From the NCBI RefSeq assembly GCF_029893355.1, contig NZ_JARZAI010000022.1:1-64000 (forward strand): a stretch of 64,000 nucleotides of DNA, read 5' to 3'. The position numbers were made by a program, and so were the translations under genes. Positions within the stretch are counted from its first letter, which is position 1. Each line of letters opens with the position of its first letter. The notes under the pieces are model-generated. The model was not told where the DNA came from. It worked only from the letters and a program-made list of their open reading frames with translations, and did not search any database. Shown here in pieces: positions 1 to 8,305 of the stretch. The stretch comes from Kitasatospora sp. MAA4 (GTDB taxonomy: Bacteria > Actinomycetota > Actinomycetes > Streptomycetales > Streptomycetaceae).

Positions 1-561
1 GCCGGGGGGGGGGGGCGGGTGGCGGCGGGGCGGGGGCCCGTGGCGCCGGGGGCCCCCGGGGGGGGGGGGCCCGGGGGGCGGTGGGGGGCCGCCGAGACGG
101 CGGCCGCCAACGACTGGTCCGACCTGGTGGTGCGTCCGCTCCTTGACGACCCGTTGGTCGGCCTGCTGCCGGCCGGGCACGGGCTCGCGGACCGCGACGA
201 GCAGCGGCCGGTGGCGCTGGCCGAGCTGGCCGAGGAGCAGTGGATCGCGGGCTGCCCGCAGTGCCGCGGGCATCTGGTGGAGCTCTGTGCGGGGGCCGGG
301 TTCGAGCCCCGGATCGACTTCGCGACCGACGACTACCCGGCGGTGGTCGGCCTGGTGGCGGCGGGGCTGGGGGTCGCGGTGCTCCCGCGGCTGGCGCTGG
401 CGGCGGTCCGGTACGACGGGGTGGCGGCGGTCCCGGTGCACGCGGGGGCCGGCGGGTCCGCGGTCCGGGAGGTGGTCGCGCTGACCCTGCCGGATCTGGT
501 CGAGGTGCCGGCGGTCGCGCTCATGCTCGACCGGCTCGCCGAGACGGCGGCCGGTCGCTGA
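1..561 (+). CDS. LysR-family transcriptional regulator, C-terminal part (5' end outside window)
   Basis: The frame is open to the window edge and ends at TGA 559-561. From about position 113 (DWSDLVVRPLL) it reads as the effector-binding (PBP2-like) domain of a LysR regulator: a stretch around LLPAGHGLADR, then EEQWIAGCP and the late segment GLVAAGLGVAVLPRLAL, which is typical of this domain. The N-terminal helix-turn-helix is missing because the gene starts left of the window. The first ~100 bases translate to Gly/Ala/Pro-rich low complexity that does not look like LysR sequence and may be a sequencing or contig-edge artefact. The effector is unknown. The gene converges on whiD. Confidence 0.75.
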   Translation, partial: AGGGGRVAAGRGPVAPGAPGGGGPGGRWGAAETAAANDWSDLVVRPLLDDPLVGLLPAGHGLADRDEQRPVALAELAEEQWIAGCPQCRGHLVELCAGAGFEPRIDFATDDYPAVVGLVAAGLGVAVLPRLALAAVRYDGVAAVPVHAGAGGSAVREVVALTLPDLVEVPAVALMLDRLAETAAGR

Positions 562-625
562 GGGAGGGGGCTACTGCTGCTGGGGGAGTGGGCGTGGGAG
601 CGGGAGCGGGAGAAACGTTTCTTCA

Positions 626-940
626 TCACTGACGGACGGTCAGTGGTACCTCGATCAGCCGGTTGCGCGAACGGCCCTGCAGCTCCTCGCGCTCGTCCTC
701 GGTGAGGCCTCCCCACACGCCGTACGGCTCGCGGACCGCGAGTGCGTGCGCCGCGCACTCGGTGCGCACCGGGCACCGCATGCAGACCTCCTTGGCGCTC
801 TGCTCGCGCGAACTGCGGGCGGCGCCGCGTTCGCCCTCGGGGTGGAAGAAGAGCGAACTGTCCACGCCGCGGCAGGCGGCGGAGAGCTGCCAGTCCCACA
901 GGTCCGCGTTCGGGCCGGGGAGTCGGGAGAAATCTGCCAT
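626..940 (-). CDS. whiD: WhiB-like iron-sulfur regulator, WhiD type
   Basis: 104-aa WhiB-like protein. Cysteines C23, C53, C56 and C62 (C-x29-C-x2-C-x5-C) are the [4Fe-4S] ligands, followed by the GVWGG turn at about residues 75-79 and a short basic tail. The opening LPGPNADLWDWQL and CRGVDSSLFFHPEGERG match the WhiD/WhiB3 subfamily as I remember it rather than WhiB or WblA. In Streptomyces, WhiD is needed for late sporulation-septum placement and spore maturation and acts with the principal sigma factor; that is family knowledge. The ATG at 938-940 has an AAGGGA ribosome site. It is divergent from bldM, an arrangement conserved in Streptomyces. Confidence 0.88.
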   Translation of the reverse strand: MADFSRLPGPNADLWDWQLSAACRGVDSSLFFHPEGERGAARSSREQSAKEVCMRCPVRTECAAHALAVREPYGVWGGLTEDEREELQGRSRNRLIEVPLTVRQ

Positions 941-989
941 GGCTCATTCCCTTCGGCGAGGCATCGAGGCGTCGGGATGGACACCTGGA

Positions 990-1018
990 AATATGACTTA
1001 CGAAGACCTACTGGACAA
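990..1018 (-). promoter_or_regulatory. candidate whiD promoter
   Basis: On the minus strand, TTGTCC (1018-1013) is followed after 17 bases by CATATT (995-990), a passable -35/-10 pair in the A+T-rich part of the whiD leader. It would give a leader of about 45 bases before the whiD ATG. Known whiD promoters depend on sporulation regulators, so this match to housekeeping-type hexamers is only suggestive. Confidence 0.3.
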
Positions 1019-1286
1019 GTCACCCACAGACTTACACAACAGTCAATGATCGTACAAAAGCTGCGAAAACGGGCGTACGGGGCATGAGGTTTGATGACGC
1101 CGGTGTCGTGACCGGGCCCCGCGGCGCGTCGGGCGCGATGCGACGGCGGCTTCCCGATGCCGTACTCCGGCGTGCGCGTCGCGCGCCCACCGCGCGCCAC
1201 GTGCGCAAAAGAGCGGCCGCCGACCCGCGATGCGACTGATCGGTAATGGGTCGGCCACGTACAGTGGTGGAGATGGCCCTGAAAGC

Positions 1287-1314
1287 CGTAACTCATTCGA
1301 GTGACGGTCGTTGG
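1287..1314 (+). promoter_or_regulatory. sigma-BldN-type promoter upstream of bldM
   Basis: CGTAAC at 1287-1292 is followed after exactly 16 bases by CGTTGG at 1309-1314. The consensus I recall for the developmental ECF sigma factor BldN is CGTAAC-N16-CGTTGA, so this is a match in 11 of 12 positions with the correct spacing. It lies ~150 bp before the bldM ATG. A bldM promoter is an established BldN target in S. coelicolor, which makes this a strong assignment. Confidence 0.78.
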
Positions 1315-1467
1315 AAGTGCGGAGGCGGTTGGCGGGCGCAGGGAGACGGGAACGATCGCGGGGTGACCGGCGATCCGATCGGGTACCGGCGCCGAAGAGG
1401 CCGTGTCGGAGAGATTCGTACCAGCCAGGAGGCTCAACGTGACGCGGATCAGCTGCGGAGGACGGTC

Positions 1468-2079
1468 ATGACATCCGTTCTCGTTTGCGACGATTCACCG
1501 CTCGCCCGGGAGGCGCTGCGCCGCGCGGTCGCGACCGTGCCCGGTGTCGACCGGGTGACCACGGCGACGAACGGTGAGGAGGTCCTCCGCCGCTGGGTGG
1601 CCGACCGCTCCGATCTCGTCCTGATGGACGTCCGGATGCCCGGACTCGGCGGGGTCGAGACGGTCCGCCGACTGCTGTCGGCCGACCCGGGCGCCCGCAT
1701 CATCATGCTCACCGTCGCCGAGGACCTCGACGGCGTGGCGCTCGCGGTGGCCGCCGGGGCGCGCGGCTACCTGCACAAGGACGCCTCGCGCGCCGAGCTG
1801 CGGGCCACCGTCACGCAGGCGCTCGCGGACCCGACCTGGCGCCTGGCGCCCCGTCGGCTGCGCAGCCCGGACATGGGCGCGGCGCCCACCCTGACAGCGC
1901 GTGAGATCCAGGTGCTGGAGGGCATGAGCCACGGTCGGAGCAACGCGGAGATCGGTCGCGAGCTCTTCCTCTCCGAGGACACCGTGAAGACCCACGCCCG
2001 TCGGCTCTTCAAGAAGCTCGGCGCCTCGGACCGTGCGCACGCGGTGGCACTCGGCTTCCGCTGGGGCCTGGTCCGCTAA
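1468..2079 (+). CDS. bldM: atypical response regulator BldM
   Basis: 203 aa, the expected BldM length, starting at ATG 1468 with an upstream GCGGAGGA-like ribosome site; longer in-frame extensions lack coding character. The receiver domain spans ~1-120 with D54 at the phosphorylation position (LVLMDVRMPGLGG), and a LuxR-type helix-turn-helix spans ~135-200 (LTAREIQVLEGMSHGRSNAEIG, split here only by length). The sequence closely matches the Streptomyces BldM I remember. BldM as a homodimer activates aerial-growth genes and as a heterodimer with WhiI activates late sporulation genes; it is reported to work without phosphorylation. A Rho-independent terminator follows at 2094. Confidence 0.95.
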   Translation: MTSVLVCDDSPLAREALRRAVATVPGVDRVTTATNGEEVLRRWVADRSDLVLMDVRMPGLGGVETVRRLLSADPGARIIMLTVAEDLDGVALAVAAGARGYLHKDASRAELRATVTQALADPTWRLAPRRLRSPDMGAAPTLTAREIQVLEGMSHGRSNAEIGRELFLSEDTVKTHARRLFKKLGASDRAHAVALGFRWGLVR

Positions 2080-2093
2080 GACCGGAACGCCAC

Positions 2094-2134
2094 GGCGCGC
2101 CCCTTTTCCTTCGCAACGGAGGGAGGGGCGTGCC
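2094..2134 (+). terminator. terminator after bldM
   Basis: GGCGCGCCCC (2094-2103) pairs with GGGGCGTGCC (2125-2134) with one G-U pair, and the inner bases extend the stem. It follows the bldM stop by 15 bases and separates bldM from the sigma gene. Confidence 0.7.
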
Positions 2135-2353
2135 GGGATATAGGCCGTTCCGGCCCACAGGCTGCACCATGGAGGGGTGGAACACCTCGGGGAGCAGCGG
2201 ACAGGCACTGCGGCGGACCGTGCGGCCGCGATCGGGTGTACCCCGGTCGCCGGGGACGGGGGAGGTGAGACGGTGTCGGTCGTGGATAACGTTCAGGTGC
2301 ACAACTCCGGACGCGGTGCGACGTTTTCCGCCGCGACCAGGCACCATGGACCG

Positions 2354-3046
2354 ATGCGTGACGACGAGGTAGCCGACCCCGGCGAGGCAGACCCGAGCGG
2401 GGCCCTTCCCGAGGGTCCGGCCGGCGAACCGTCGTCCGGCGGTGGCCGAGGCCGCCGTCAGCGCACCTACACCGGCACGTCGCCGCTGGTCGCGGAGTTG
2501 GTGGGGGCCGCCGTGCGCGGCGAGGGTCCGGCCACTGACGCCCTGTTGGCCTACGTCCATCCGCTGGTGCTGCGCTACTGCCGAGGCCGGCTGGTCCGGC
2601 TGCCGGGCGGGGCCCGGCACCACGTGGACGACGTCGCCCAGGAGGTCTGCGTCGCCGTGCTCTGCGCGCTGCCCCGCTACCGCGACGAGGGCCGCCCGTT
2701 CGAGGCCTTCGTGTACAGCATCGCGGCGCACAAGATCGCCGATCTGCAGCGGGCCGCGATGCGCGGGCCCGGCTCGACGGTGATTCCTCCCGACGACCTG
2801 CCGGAGCTGCCCGACGAGGCGCTCGGCCCCGAGGAGCGGGCGCTGCTCAGCAGCGACGCCGCCTGGATGCGCGAGCTGCTCTCCAACCTGCCCGCCCGCC
2901 AGCGCGAGCTGGTGCTGCTGCGGATCGCCGCCGGGCTCTCCGCCGAGGAGACCGGCGAGGTGCTCGGGATGTCGCCGGGCGCGGTCCGGGTGGCCCAGCA
3001 CCGGGCGCTCAGCCGCCTGCGGGCGCTCGCGGAGGAGTCCGCCTAA
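2354..3046 (+). CDS. shbA: ECF-type sigma factor, ShbA-like
   Basis: Group-4 sigma factor with region 2 at the middle (HHVDDVAQEVCVAVLCAL then YRDEGRPFEAFVYSIAAHK) and region 4 at the C-terminus (LPARQRELVLLRIAAGLSA, then a helix-turn-helix through MSPGAVRVAQHRALSRLR). Position between bldM and guaB equals the recalled location of ShbA, the ECF sigma that drives transcription of hrdB, the principal sigma factor. The start is uncertain: ATG 2354 gives 230 aa and avoids upstream TTT/GTT codons atypical of coding DNA, but GTG 2273, seven bases after a strong GGAGG, would add 27 residues. No anti-sigma gene is adjacent. Confidence 0.82.
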   Translation: MRDDEVADPGEADPSGALPEGPAGEPSSGGGRGRRQRTYTGTSPLVAELVGAAVRGEGPATDALLAYVHPLVLRYCRGRLVRLPGGARHHVDDVAQEVCVAVLCALPRYRDEGRPFEAFVYSIAAHKIADLQRAAMRGPGSTVIPPDDLPELPDEALGPEERALLSSDAAWMRELLSNLPARQRELVLLRIAAGLSAEETGEVLGMSPGAVRVAQHRALSRLRALAEESA

Positions 3047-3364
3047 GCGTCGTCCCGTGGCCGGAATGGCTCACCTGGGGAGGTCGTTGTCAAGGGGGCG
3101 CGAGCTGACATTCCCGGTGCCAGTACCATGGGGTATCGGCGCCTGGACAGGTGGCCAAAGATTCGCACCCGAGCGCGGGATTTCCTTGGATGTTCCTCCA
3201 AGTGCGGTGCTTCTGGCGGCCTGGACCGGAGTCGGTGAGCGCGCGGGTTCGTCGGGCCGTCACCACGGCCGCCGACCGCCCGCACGGAGCGAGCAACGCG
3301 CCCTCCGACCCTCAGCAGGGCGCGACCAGATCGACACGGCCGGCCACGGGAAGGTGCCCCCCAC
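3047..3364. promoter_or_regulatory. 318-bp guaB leader region
   Basis: No gene is seen. A 6-bp inverted repeat CTTGGA-N6-TCCAAG lies at 3185-3202. No confident -10/-35 pair was found, although TTGTCA and CTGACA hexamers occur near 3090-3110. The region presumably holds the guaB promoter and untranslated leader. Confidence 0.5.
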
Positions 3365-4867
3365 ATGTCTTACAACGCCGCAGGTGTACCCGAGAAGTTC
3401 GCCATGCTCGGGCTCACCTACGACGACGTCCTGCTGCTGCCCGGGGCCTCGTCGGTGCTGCCGAACCAGGTCGCGACCGCCTCGCGGGTGTCGCGCAACG
3501 TCCAGGTGAACATCCCGCTGCTCTCCGCGGCGATGGACAAGGTCACCGAGGCCCGGATGGCCATCGCGATGGCCCGCCAGGGCGGCGTCGGCGTGCTGCA
3601 CCGCAACCTCTCCATCGAGGACCAGGCCAACCAGGTCGACCTGGTCAAGCGCTCCGAGTCCGGCATGGTCACCGACCCGATCACGGTGGGCCCGGAGACC
3701 ACGCTCGGCGAGGCCGACGCGCTCTGCGCCAAGTTCCGGATCAGCGGTGTGCCGATCGCCGACGAGAGCGGCAAGCTGCTCGGCATCGTCACCAACCGCG
3801 ACATGGCCTTCGAGTCGGACCGCAGCCGCAAGGTCCGCGAGATCATGACCCCGATGCCGCTGATCACCGGCAAGGTCGGCATCTCCGGCGAGGACGCCAT
3901 CGGCCTGCTGCGCCGCCACAAGATCGAGAAGCTGCCGCTGGTCGACGACGAGGGCCGGATCAAGGGCCTGATCACCGTCAAGGACTTCGTCAAGGCGGAG
4001 AAGTACCCGATGGCCGCCAAGGACGCCGAGGGCCGGCTGCTGGTCGGCGCCGCCGTCGGTGCCAGCGCGGAGGCCTTCGACCGGGCGCAGGCGCTGGTCG
4101 AGGCCGGCGTGGACTTCCTGGTGGTGGACACCTCGCACGGCCACAACAGCAACGCGCTGGAGTGGATGGCGAAGATCAAGTCGGCCGTCCGGGTGGACGT
4201 CGTCGGCGGCAACGTCGCCACCCGGGACGGCGCGCAGGCGCTGATCGACGCCGGCGTGGACGGCGTCAAGGTCGGCGTCGGCCCGGGCTCGATCTGCACC
4301 ACCCGCGTGGTGGCCGGCATCGGCGTCCCGCAGGTGACGGCGATCTACGAGGCGGCCGTGGCCTGTCGCGCGGCCGGCGTGCCGGTGATCGGCGACGGCG
4401 GCCTGCAGTACTCCGGCGACATCGGCAAGGCGCTGGCCGCCGGTGCCGACACCGTGATGCTGGGCAGCCTGCTGGCCGGCTGCGAGGAGTCGCCGGGCGA
4501 GCTGCTCTTCATCAACGGCAAGCAGTTCAAGTCCTACCGCGGCATGGGCTCGCTGGGCGCCATGCAGTCGCGCGGCCAGGGCCGCTCGTACTCCAAGGAC
4601 CGCTACTTCCAGGCCGAGGTGGGCTCGGACGACAAGCTCGTCCCCGAGGGCATCGAGGGCCAGGTGCCCTACCGCGGCCCGCTCTCCGCGGTGCTGCACC
4701 AGCTGGTCGGCGGCCTGCGGCAGACCATGGGCTACGTGGGCGCGGCGACCGTGGCCGAGATGGAGAGCAAGGGCCGGTTCGTCCGGATCACCTCCGCCGG
4801 TCTCAAGGAGAGCCACCCGCACGACATCCAGATGACCGTCGAGGCGCCGAACTACCACAGCCGCTGA
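3365..4867 (+). CDS. guaB: inosine-5'-monophosphate dehydrogenase
   Basis: 500-aa IMPDH, the standard length. It oxidises IMP to XMP with NAD+, the committed step to GMP, in the cytosol. The N-terminal barrel half begins LTYDDVLLLPG; a tandem CBS pair occupies roughly residues 100-215 (TDPITVGPETTLGEADAL and MTPMPLITGK segments); the catalytic loop GPGSICTTR places the active cysteine at C311. The flap region and ATVAEMESKGRF near the end are family-typical. ATG 3365 follows GGGAAGGTG. A strong hairpin terminator follows, so guaB and guaB3 are separate units although both belong to guanine-nucleotide metabolism with guaA further on. Confidence 0.97.
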   Translation: MSYNAAGVPEKFAMLGLTYDDVLLLPGASSVLPNQVATASRVSRNVQVNIPLLSAAMDKVTEARMAIAMARQGGVGVLHRNLSIEDQANQVDLVKRSESGMVTDPITVGPETTLGEADALCAKFRISGVPIADESGKLLGIVTNRDMAFESDRSRKVREIMTPMPLITGKVGISGEDAIGLLRRHKIEKLPLVDDEGRIKGLITVKDFVKAEKYPMAAKDAEGRLLVGAAVGASAEAFDRAQALVEAGVDFLVVDTSHGHNSNALEWMAKIKSAVRVDVVGGNVATRDGAQALIDAGVDGVKVGVGPGSICTTRVVAGIGVPQVTAIYEAAVACRAAGVPVIGDGGLQYSGDIGKALAAGADTVMLGSLLAGCEESPGELLFINGKQFKSYRGMGSLGAMQSRGQGRSYSKDRYFQAEVGSDDKLVPEGIEGQVPYRGPLSAVLHQLVGGLRQTMGYVGAATVAEMESKGRFVRITSAGLKESHPHDIQMTVEAPNYHSR

Positions 4868-4886
4868 TCGACCCGATCGACCCCGT

Positions 4887-4919
4887 GAAGGCCCGCCACC
4901 GTCCAGGTGGCGGGCCTTC
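4887..4919 (+). terminator. terminator after guaB
   Basis: A 14-bp perfect stem (GAAGGCCCGCCACC, 4887-4900; complement 4906-4919) with a 5-base loop lies 20 bases after the guaB stop. There is no long T tract, as is usual in Streptomyces. Confidence 0.88.
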
Positions 4920-4990
4920 GTGCGCAGCCGGGCCGGGCGTCCGGGATACTGGGGGGCGATTGTGAGCAGCAAGAAGCAGAGAGGCTCGAA

Positions 4991-6106
4991 GTGACTGAGA
5001 TCGAGATCGGGCGAGGCAAGCGCGGCCGTCGGGCGTACTCCTTCGACGACATCGCCGTCGTCCCCAGCCGCCGGACCCGGGACCCGAAGGAGGTCTCGAT
5101 CGCCTGGCAGATCGACGCCTACCGTTTCGAGCTGCCCTTCCTGGCGGCCCCGATGGACAGCGTGGTCTCGCCCGCGCAGGCCATCACCATCGGCAACCTG
5201 GGCGGCCTCGGGGTGCTCAACCTCGAAGGCCTGTGGACCCGTTACGAGGACCCGCAGTCGCTGCTGGACGAGATCGCCGAGATCCCCGACCAGGCCGTCG
5301 CCACCCGCCGGCTGCAGGAGATCTACGCCGCGCCGATCCAGGCCGACCTGATCGGCAAGCGGATCAAGGAGGTCCGCGACTCCGGTGTCGTCACCGCGGC
5401 CGCGCTCTCCCCGCAGCGCACCGCCGAGTTCTCCAAGGCGGTCGTGGACGCGGGCGTGGACGTCTTCGTGATCCGCGGCACCACGGTCTCCGCCGAGCAC
5501 GTGTCGGGTGCGGCCGAGCCGCTGAACCTGAAGCAGTTCATCTACGAGCTGGACGTCCCGGTGATCGTCGGCGGCTGCGCCACCTACACCGCGGCGCTGC
5601 ACCTGATGCGCACCGGCGCGGCCGGCGTGCTGGTCGGCTTCGGCGGCGGCGCGGCGCACACCACCCGCGCCGTGCTCGGCATCCAGGTGCCGATGGCGAC
5701 CGCGGTCGCCGACGTGGCCGCGGCCCGCCGCGACTACATGGACGAGTCCGGCGGCCGCTACGTGCACGTGATCGCGGACGGCGGGGTCGGCTACAGCGGC
5801 GACATCGCCAAGGCCGTGGCCTGCGGCGCCGACGCCGTGATGATCGGTGCCGCGCTGGCGCGCGCCACCGACGCGCCCGGCCAGGGCTTCCACTGGGGCA
5901 TGGAGGCCGTGCACGAGGAGGTGCCGCGCGGGAAGCGCGTCAACCTCGGCACGGTCGGCACGACCGAGGAGATCCTGACCGGTCCGTCGCACACCCCCGA
6001 CGGCACGATGAACCTCTTCGGCGCGCTGCGCCGGGCGATGGCCACCACCGGCTACTCCGAGCTGAAGGAGTTCCAGCGCGTCGAGGTGACGGTCAGCCAC
6101 CGCTGA
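4991..6106 (+). CDS. guaB3: GuaB3-family IMP dehydrogenase-like protein
   Basis: 371 aa from GTG 4991 (upstream GAGAGGCTCGAA). It has the IMPDH/GMPR beta-barrel (RAYSFDDIAVVPSRRTRDP at the N-terminus; GGSGYSGDIAKA-like nucleotide-binding segment) but lacks the CBS pair, explaining the shorter length. It is the GuaB3 paralogue that sits directly behind guaB in nearly all actinobacteria, including mycobacteria. The family is conserved but its physiological reaction was long unassigned, so an IMPDH, GMP reductase or other purine role should be treated as open. The typical GuaB catalytic loop GSICTT is not present in the same form here. Confidence 0.9.
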   Translation: MTEIEIGRGKRGRRAYSFDDIAVVPSRRTRDPKEVSIAWQIDAYRFELPFLAAPMDSVVSPAQAITIGNLGGLGVLNLEGLWTRYEDPQSLLDEIAEIPDQAVATRRLQEIYAAPIQADLIGKRIKEVRDSGVVTAAALSPQRTAEFSKAVVDAGVDVFVIRGTTVSAEHVSGAAEPLNLKQFIYELDVPVIVGGCATYTAALHLMRTGAAGVLVGFGGGAAHTTRAVLGIQVPMATAVADVAAARRDYMDESGGRYVHVIADGGVGYSGDIAKAVACGADAVMIGAALARATDAPGQGFHWGMEAVHEEVPRGKRVNLGTVGTTEEILTGPSHTPDGTMNLFGALRRAMATTGYSELKEFQRVEVTVSHR

Positions 6107-6364
6107 TGAGACGCTCCGAGTGGTGGGTCATCACTCGGGCGAACGGGTGCGAGGCCGGTGCGGTCGTCCATGGGGCGGCCGCACCGTCCTGCTTGTGGGG
6201 GCGGTTCGGGAACACGACATTCCGGCCAGAGGCGACAAACCCAGGGGCCGAGTGAACAAACGCCCCGGGTACAGGGGATGATGGAGGCTTGGCCGTCCAG
6301 GTGTCGTGTGAAAGACCCGACGGCCCGTCACCCGACCGGCAGCAGCACATGGGGGAACGCCCGA

Positions 6365-8290
6365 ATGACCCAGCCGCAGGGCACTTCAGGACGAGTCCTG
6401 GCCGGCCGCTACCGGCTCGACTCGATCCTCGGCAGCGGAGGCATGGGGACCGTCTGGCGGGCCGAGGACGAGATGCTGGGCCGGATCGTCGCGGTGAAGG
6501 AACTGCGCATGCACGGCGGCGTCGACGACGACGAGAAGCACCGTCTGATCGTCCGTACGCTGCGCGAGGCCAAGGCCACCGCCCGGATCCGGCACGCCGC
6601 CGCCGTCACCGTCTTCGACGTGGTCGAGGAGGACGACCGGCCGTGGATCGTGATGGAACTTGTGGACGGCCGCTCGCTGGCCGAGGTGATCAAGGAGGAC
6701 GGGCCGGTGGCGCCCGCCCGGGCCGCCGAGATCGCGCTCGACCTGCTCGGCGTGCTCGGCGCCGCGCACAGCCACGGGATCCTGCACCGCGACGTCAAGC
6801 CGTCCAACGTGCTGATCGGCGAGGACGGCCGGGTGGTGCTGACCGACTTCGGCATCGCCAGCGTGGAGGGGGACACCTCGGTCACCTCCACCGGGATGCT
6901 GGTCGGCGCGCCCTCGTACATCTCGCCGGAGCGCGCCCGCGGCCAGAAGCCCGGACCGCCGGCCGACCTCTGGTCGCTGGGCGGGACGCTCTACGCGATG
7001 GTCGAGGGCACCCCGCCGTACGACCGGGGCTCGGCGCTGGCCACGCTCACCGCGGTGATGACGGAGGAGCTGCCGCCGCCGGCCAACGCCGGTCCGCTGC
7101 GGGCGGTGATCGAGGGCCTGCTCGACAAGGACCCGGTGAAGCGGCTGGACGCCTCGACGACCCGGTCGATGCTGCGGCGGATCATCGCCGAGGCGACGGC
7201 CAAGGCGGAGTCGACCACGGTGCTGGCCCTGCCGGCGAAGGATGCTGAGAAGCCGTCAGCGCCCAAGGCTGCGGCTGTCGAGGTGAAGGCTGCCGCGGAG
7301 AAGCCGAAGGTGGAGAAGCCGAAGGCGGACAAGCCGGTTCCGGAGAAGCCGCGGAAGAAGGGCGTGCCCGGCCTGAGCACCGTCCGGGTGGGCAGCGCAC
7401 TCGCCGCGGCGGACGCCGACCCGGCCCCCGCTCCCGCCCCCGCTGCCGTCCCGCCGGAGCTCGCCGAGACCGGGACCTGGTCACGCAGCGCGACGCTCGG
7501 ACTCGGCACCCGCAGCCGGCGGCGCTGGCAGCTGCTGGCCGCGGTGCTGGCGGTGCTGCTGCTGATAGCCGGCGGCGTCTGGCTGGCGCAGGGCTCCGAC
7601 GGCGCGGCCAACAGGACCGCCAAGGCCGCCACGCCGCCCTCTACCGCTCCCGCGACCACGGCCGGGGCGCCCGCCTCGGCCGCGTCCCAGGCGCCGCCGC
7701 CCGTCGCGCCGGCGACCTCCGCCGACCCCGCCGCGTCGCCCGCGGCCGGCTCGAGCCCGCCCGCCTCGCCGTCCGCGCCGCAGGCCGGGGCACAGGCCGG
7801 GTCGCCGACTCCGCCACCGACCCCGACGCCGGACGCCACGCCCGACGCTCCCGCGGGTTATCAGCTCTACAAGGACTCCTCGGGCTTCTCGATCCAGCTG
7901 CCCAGCTGGCTGGTCTTCGACGCCGGCGCCTCCAGCGCGACCAGCCATGTGTTCGACGGCAACGGCGTGCGGCTCCAGGTCGACTGGACCACCTCGCCCG
8001 GGCCCAGCGCGGTCGCCGCCTGGCAGCAGGAGGAGCCCTCGGTCCGCAACAGCGTCAGCAACTACCAGCGGGTCCAGCTCAAGGCGATCACCTACGGGCA
8101 GTGGAGCAACGCCTCCGACTGGGAGTGGACGTTCGGTTCGGGCACCCTGCGGCACTCACTCAACCGGGGCTTCGTCACCGGCAAGTACGGTTATGCGCTC
8201 TACTGGACGGCGAACGACAGCGACTGGAACTCGCCCGAGCTCAGCCAGGCCCGGGCGACCGGATTCGCCAGCTTCCAGCCCGCTCCCTAG
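6365..8290 (+). CDS. transmembrane Ser/Thr protein kinase with extracytoplasmic sensor domain
   Basis: 641 aa from ATG 6365 (GGGGGAAC upstream). Residues ~14-275 form a Hanks-type kinase: glycine loop GSGGMGTVW, ATP lysine K45, catalytic D143 in LHRDVKPSNVL, and D161 of DFG. A Lys/Ala/Pro-rich linker leads to one membrane helix at about 388-410, then a Pro/Ala/Ser-rich stalk and a ~140-residue outside domain starting GYQLYKDSSGFSIQLPS. That domain resembles the one in the kinase at 9663. PASTA repeats are absent. It likely senses something outside the membrane. The pseudokinase gene follows after 15 bases, so the two are probably co-transcribed. Confidence 0.93.
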   Translation: MTQPQGTSGRVLAGRYRLDSILGSGGMGTVWRAEDEMLGRIVAVKELRMHGGVDDDEKHRLIVRTLREAKATARIRHAAAVTVFDVVEEDDRPWIVMELVDGRSLAEVIKEDGPVAPARAAEIALDLLGVLGAAHSHGILHRDVKPSNVLIGEDGRVVLTDFGIASVEGDTSVTSTGMLVGAPSYISPERARGQKPGPPADLWSLGGTLYAMVEGTPPYDRGSALATLTAVMTEELPPPANAGPLRAVIEGLLDKDPVKRLDASTTRSMLRRIIAEATAKAESTTVLALPAKDAEKPSAPKAAAVEVKAAAEKPKVEKPKADKPVPEKPRKKGVPGLSTVRVGSALAAADADPAPAPAPAAVPPELAETGTWSRSATLGLGTRSRRRWQLLAAVLAVLLLIAGGVWLAQGSDGAANRTAKAATPPSTAPATTAGAPASAASQAPPPVAPATSADPAASPAAGSSPPASPSAPQAGAQAGSPTPPPTPTPDATPDAPAGYQLYKDSSGFSIQLPSWLVFDAGASSATSHVFDGNGVRLQVDWTTSPGPSAVAAWQQEEPSVRNSVSNYQRVQLKAITYGQWSNASDWEWTFGSGTLRHSLNRGFVTGKYGYALYWTANDSDWNSPELSQARATGFASFQPAP

Positions 8291-8305
8291 CGAGAGGGGA
8301 CAACC

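Larger units (their letters stand above)
941..1467. promoter_or_regulatory. 527-bp divergent control region between whiD and bldM
   Basis: There is no convincing gene here; the open frames crossing it lack coding-type third-position bias. It contains a notably A+T-rich patch at about 985-1075 on the whiD side, unusual for this chromosome and typical of a promoter/operator zone, and a sigma-BldN-like promoter on the bldM side, listed separately. The length suggests multiple regulated promoters for both developmental genes. Confidence 0.7.

Noticed and set aside
3260..6100. A 946-codon open frame antisense to guaB and guaB3
   Set aside because: It is a GC-rich shadow frame: Asp/Gly/Val/His/Arg-rich low-complexity sequence opposite two clearly coding genes.
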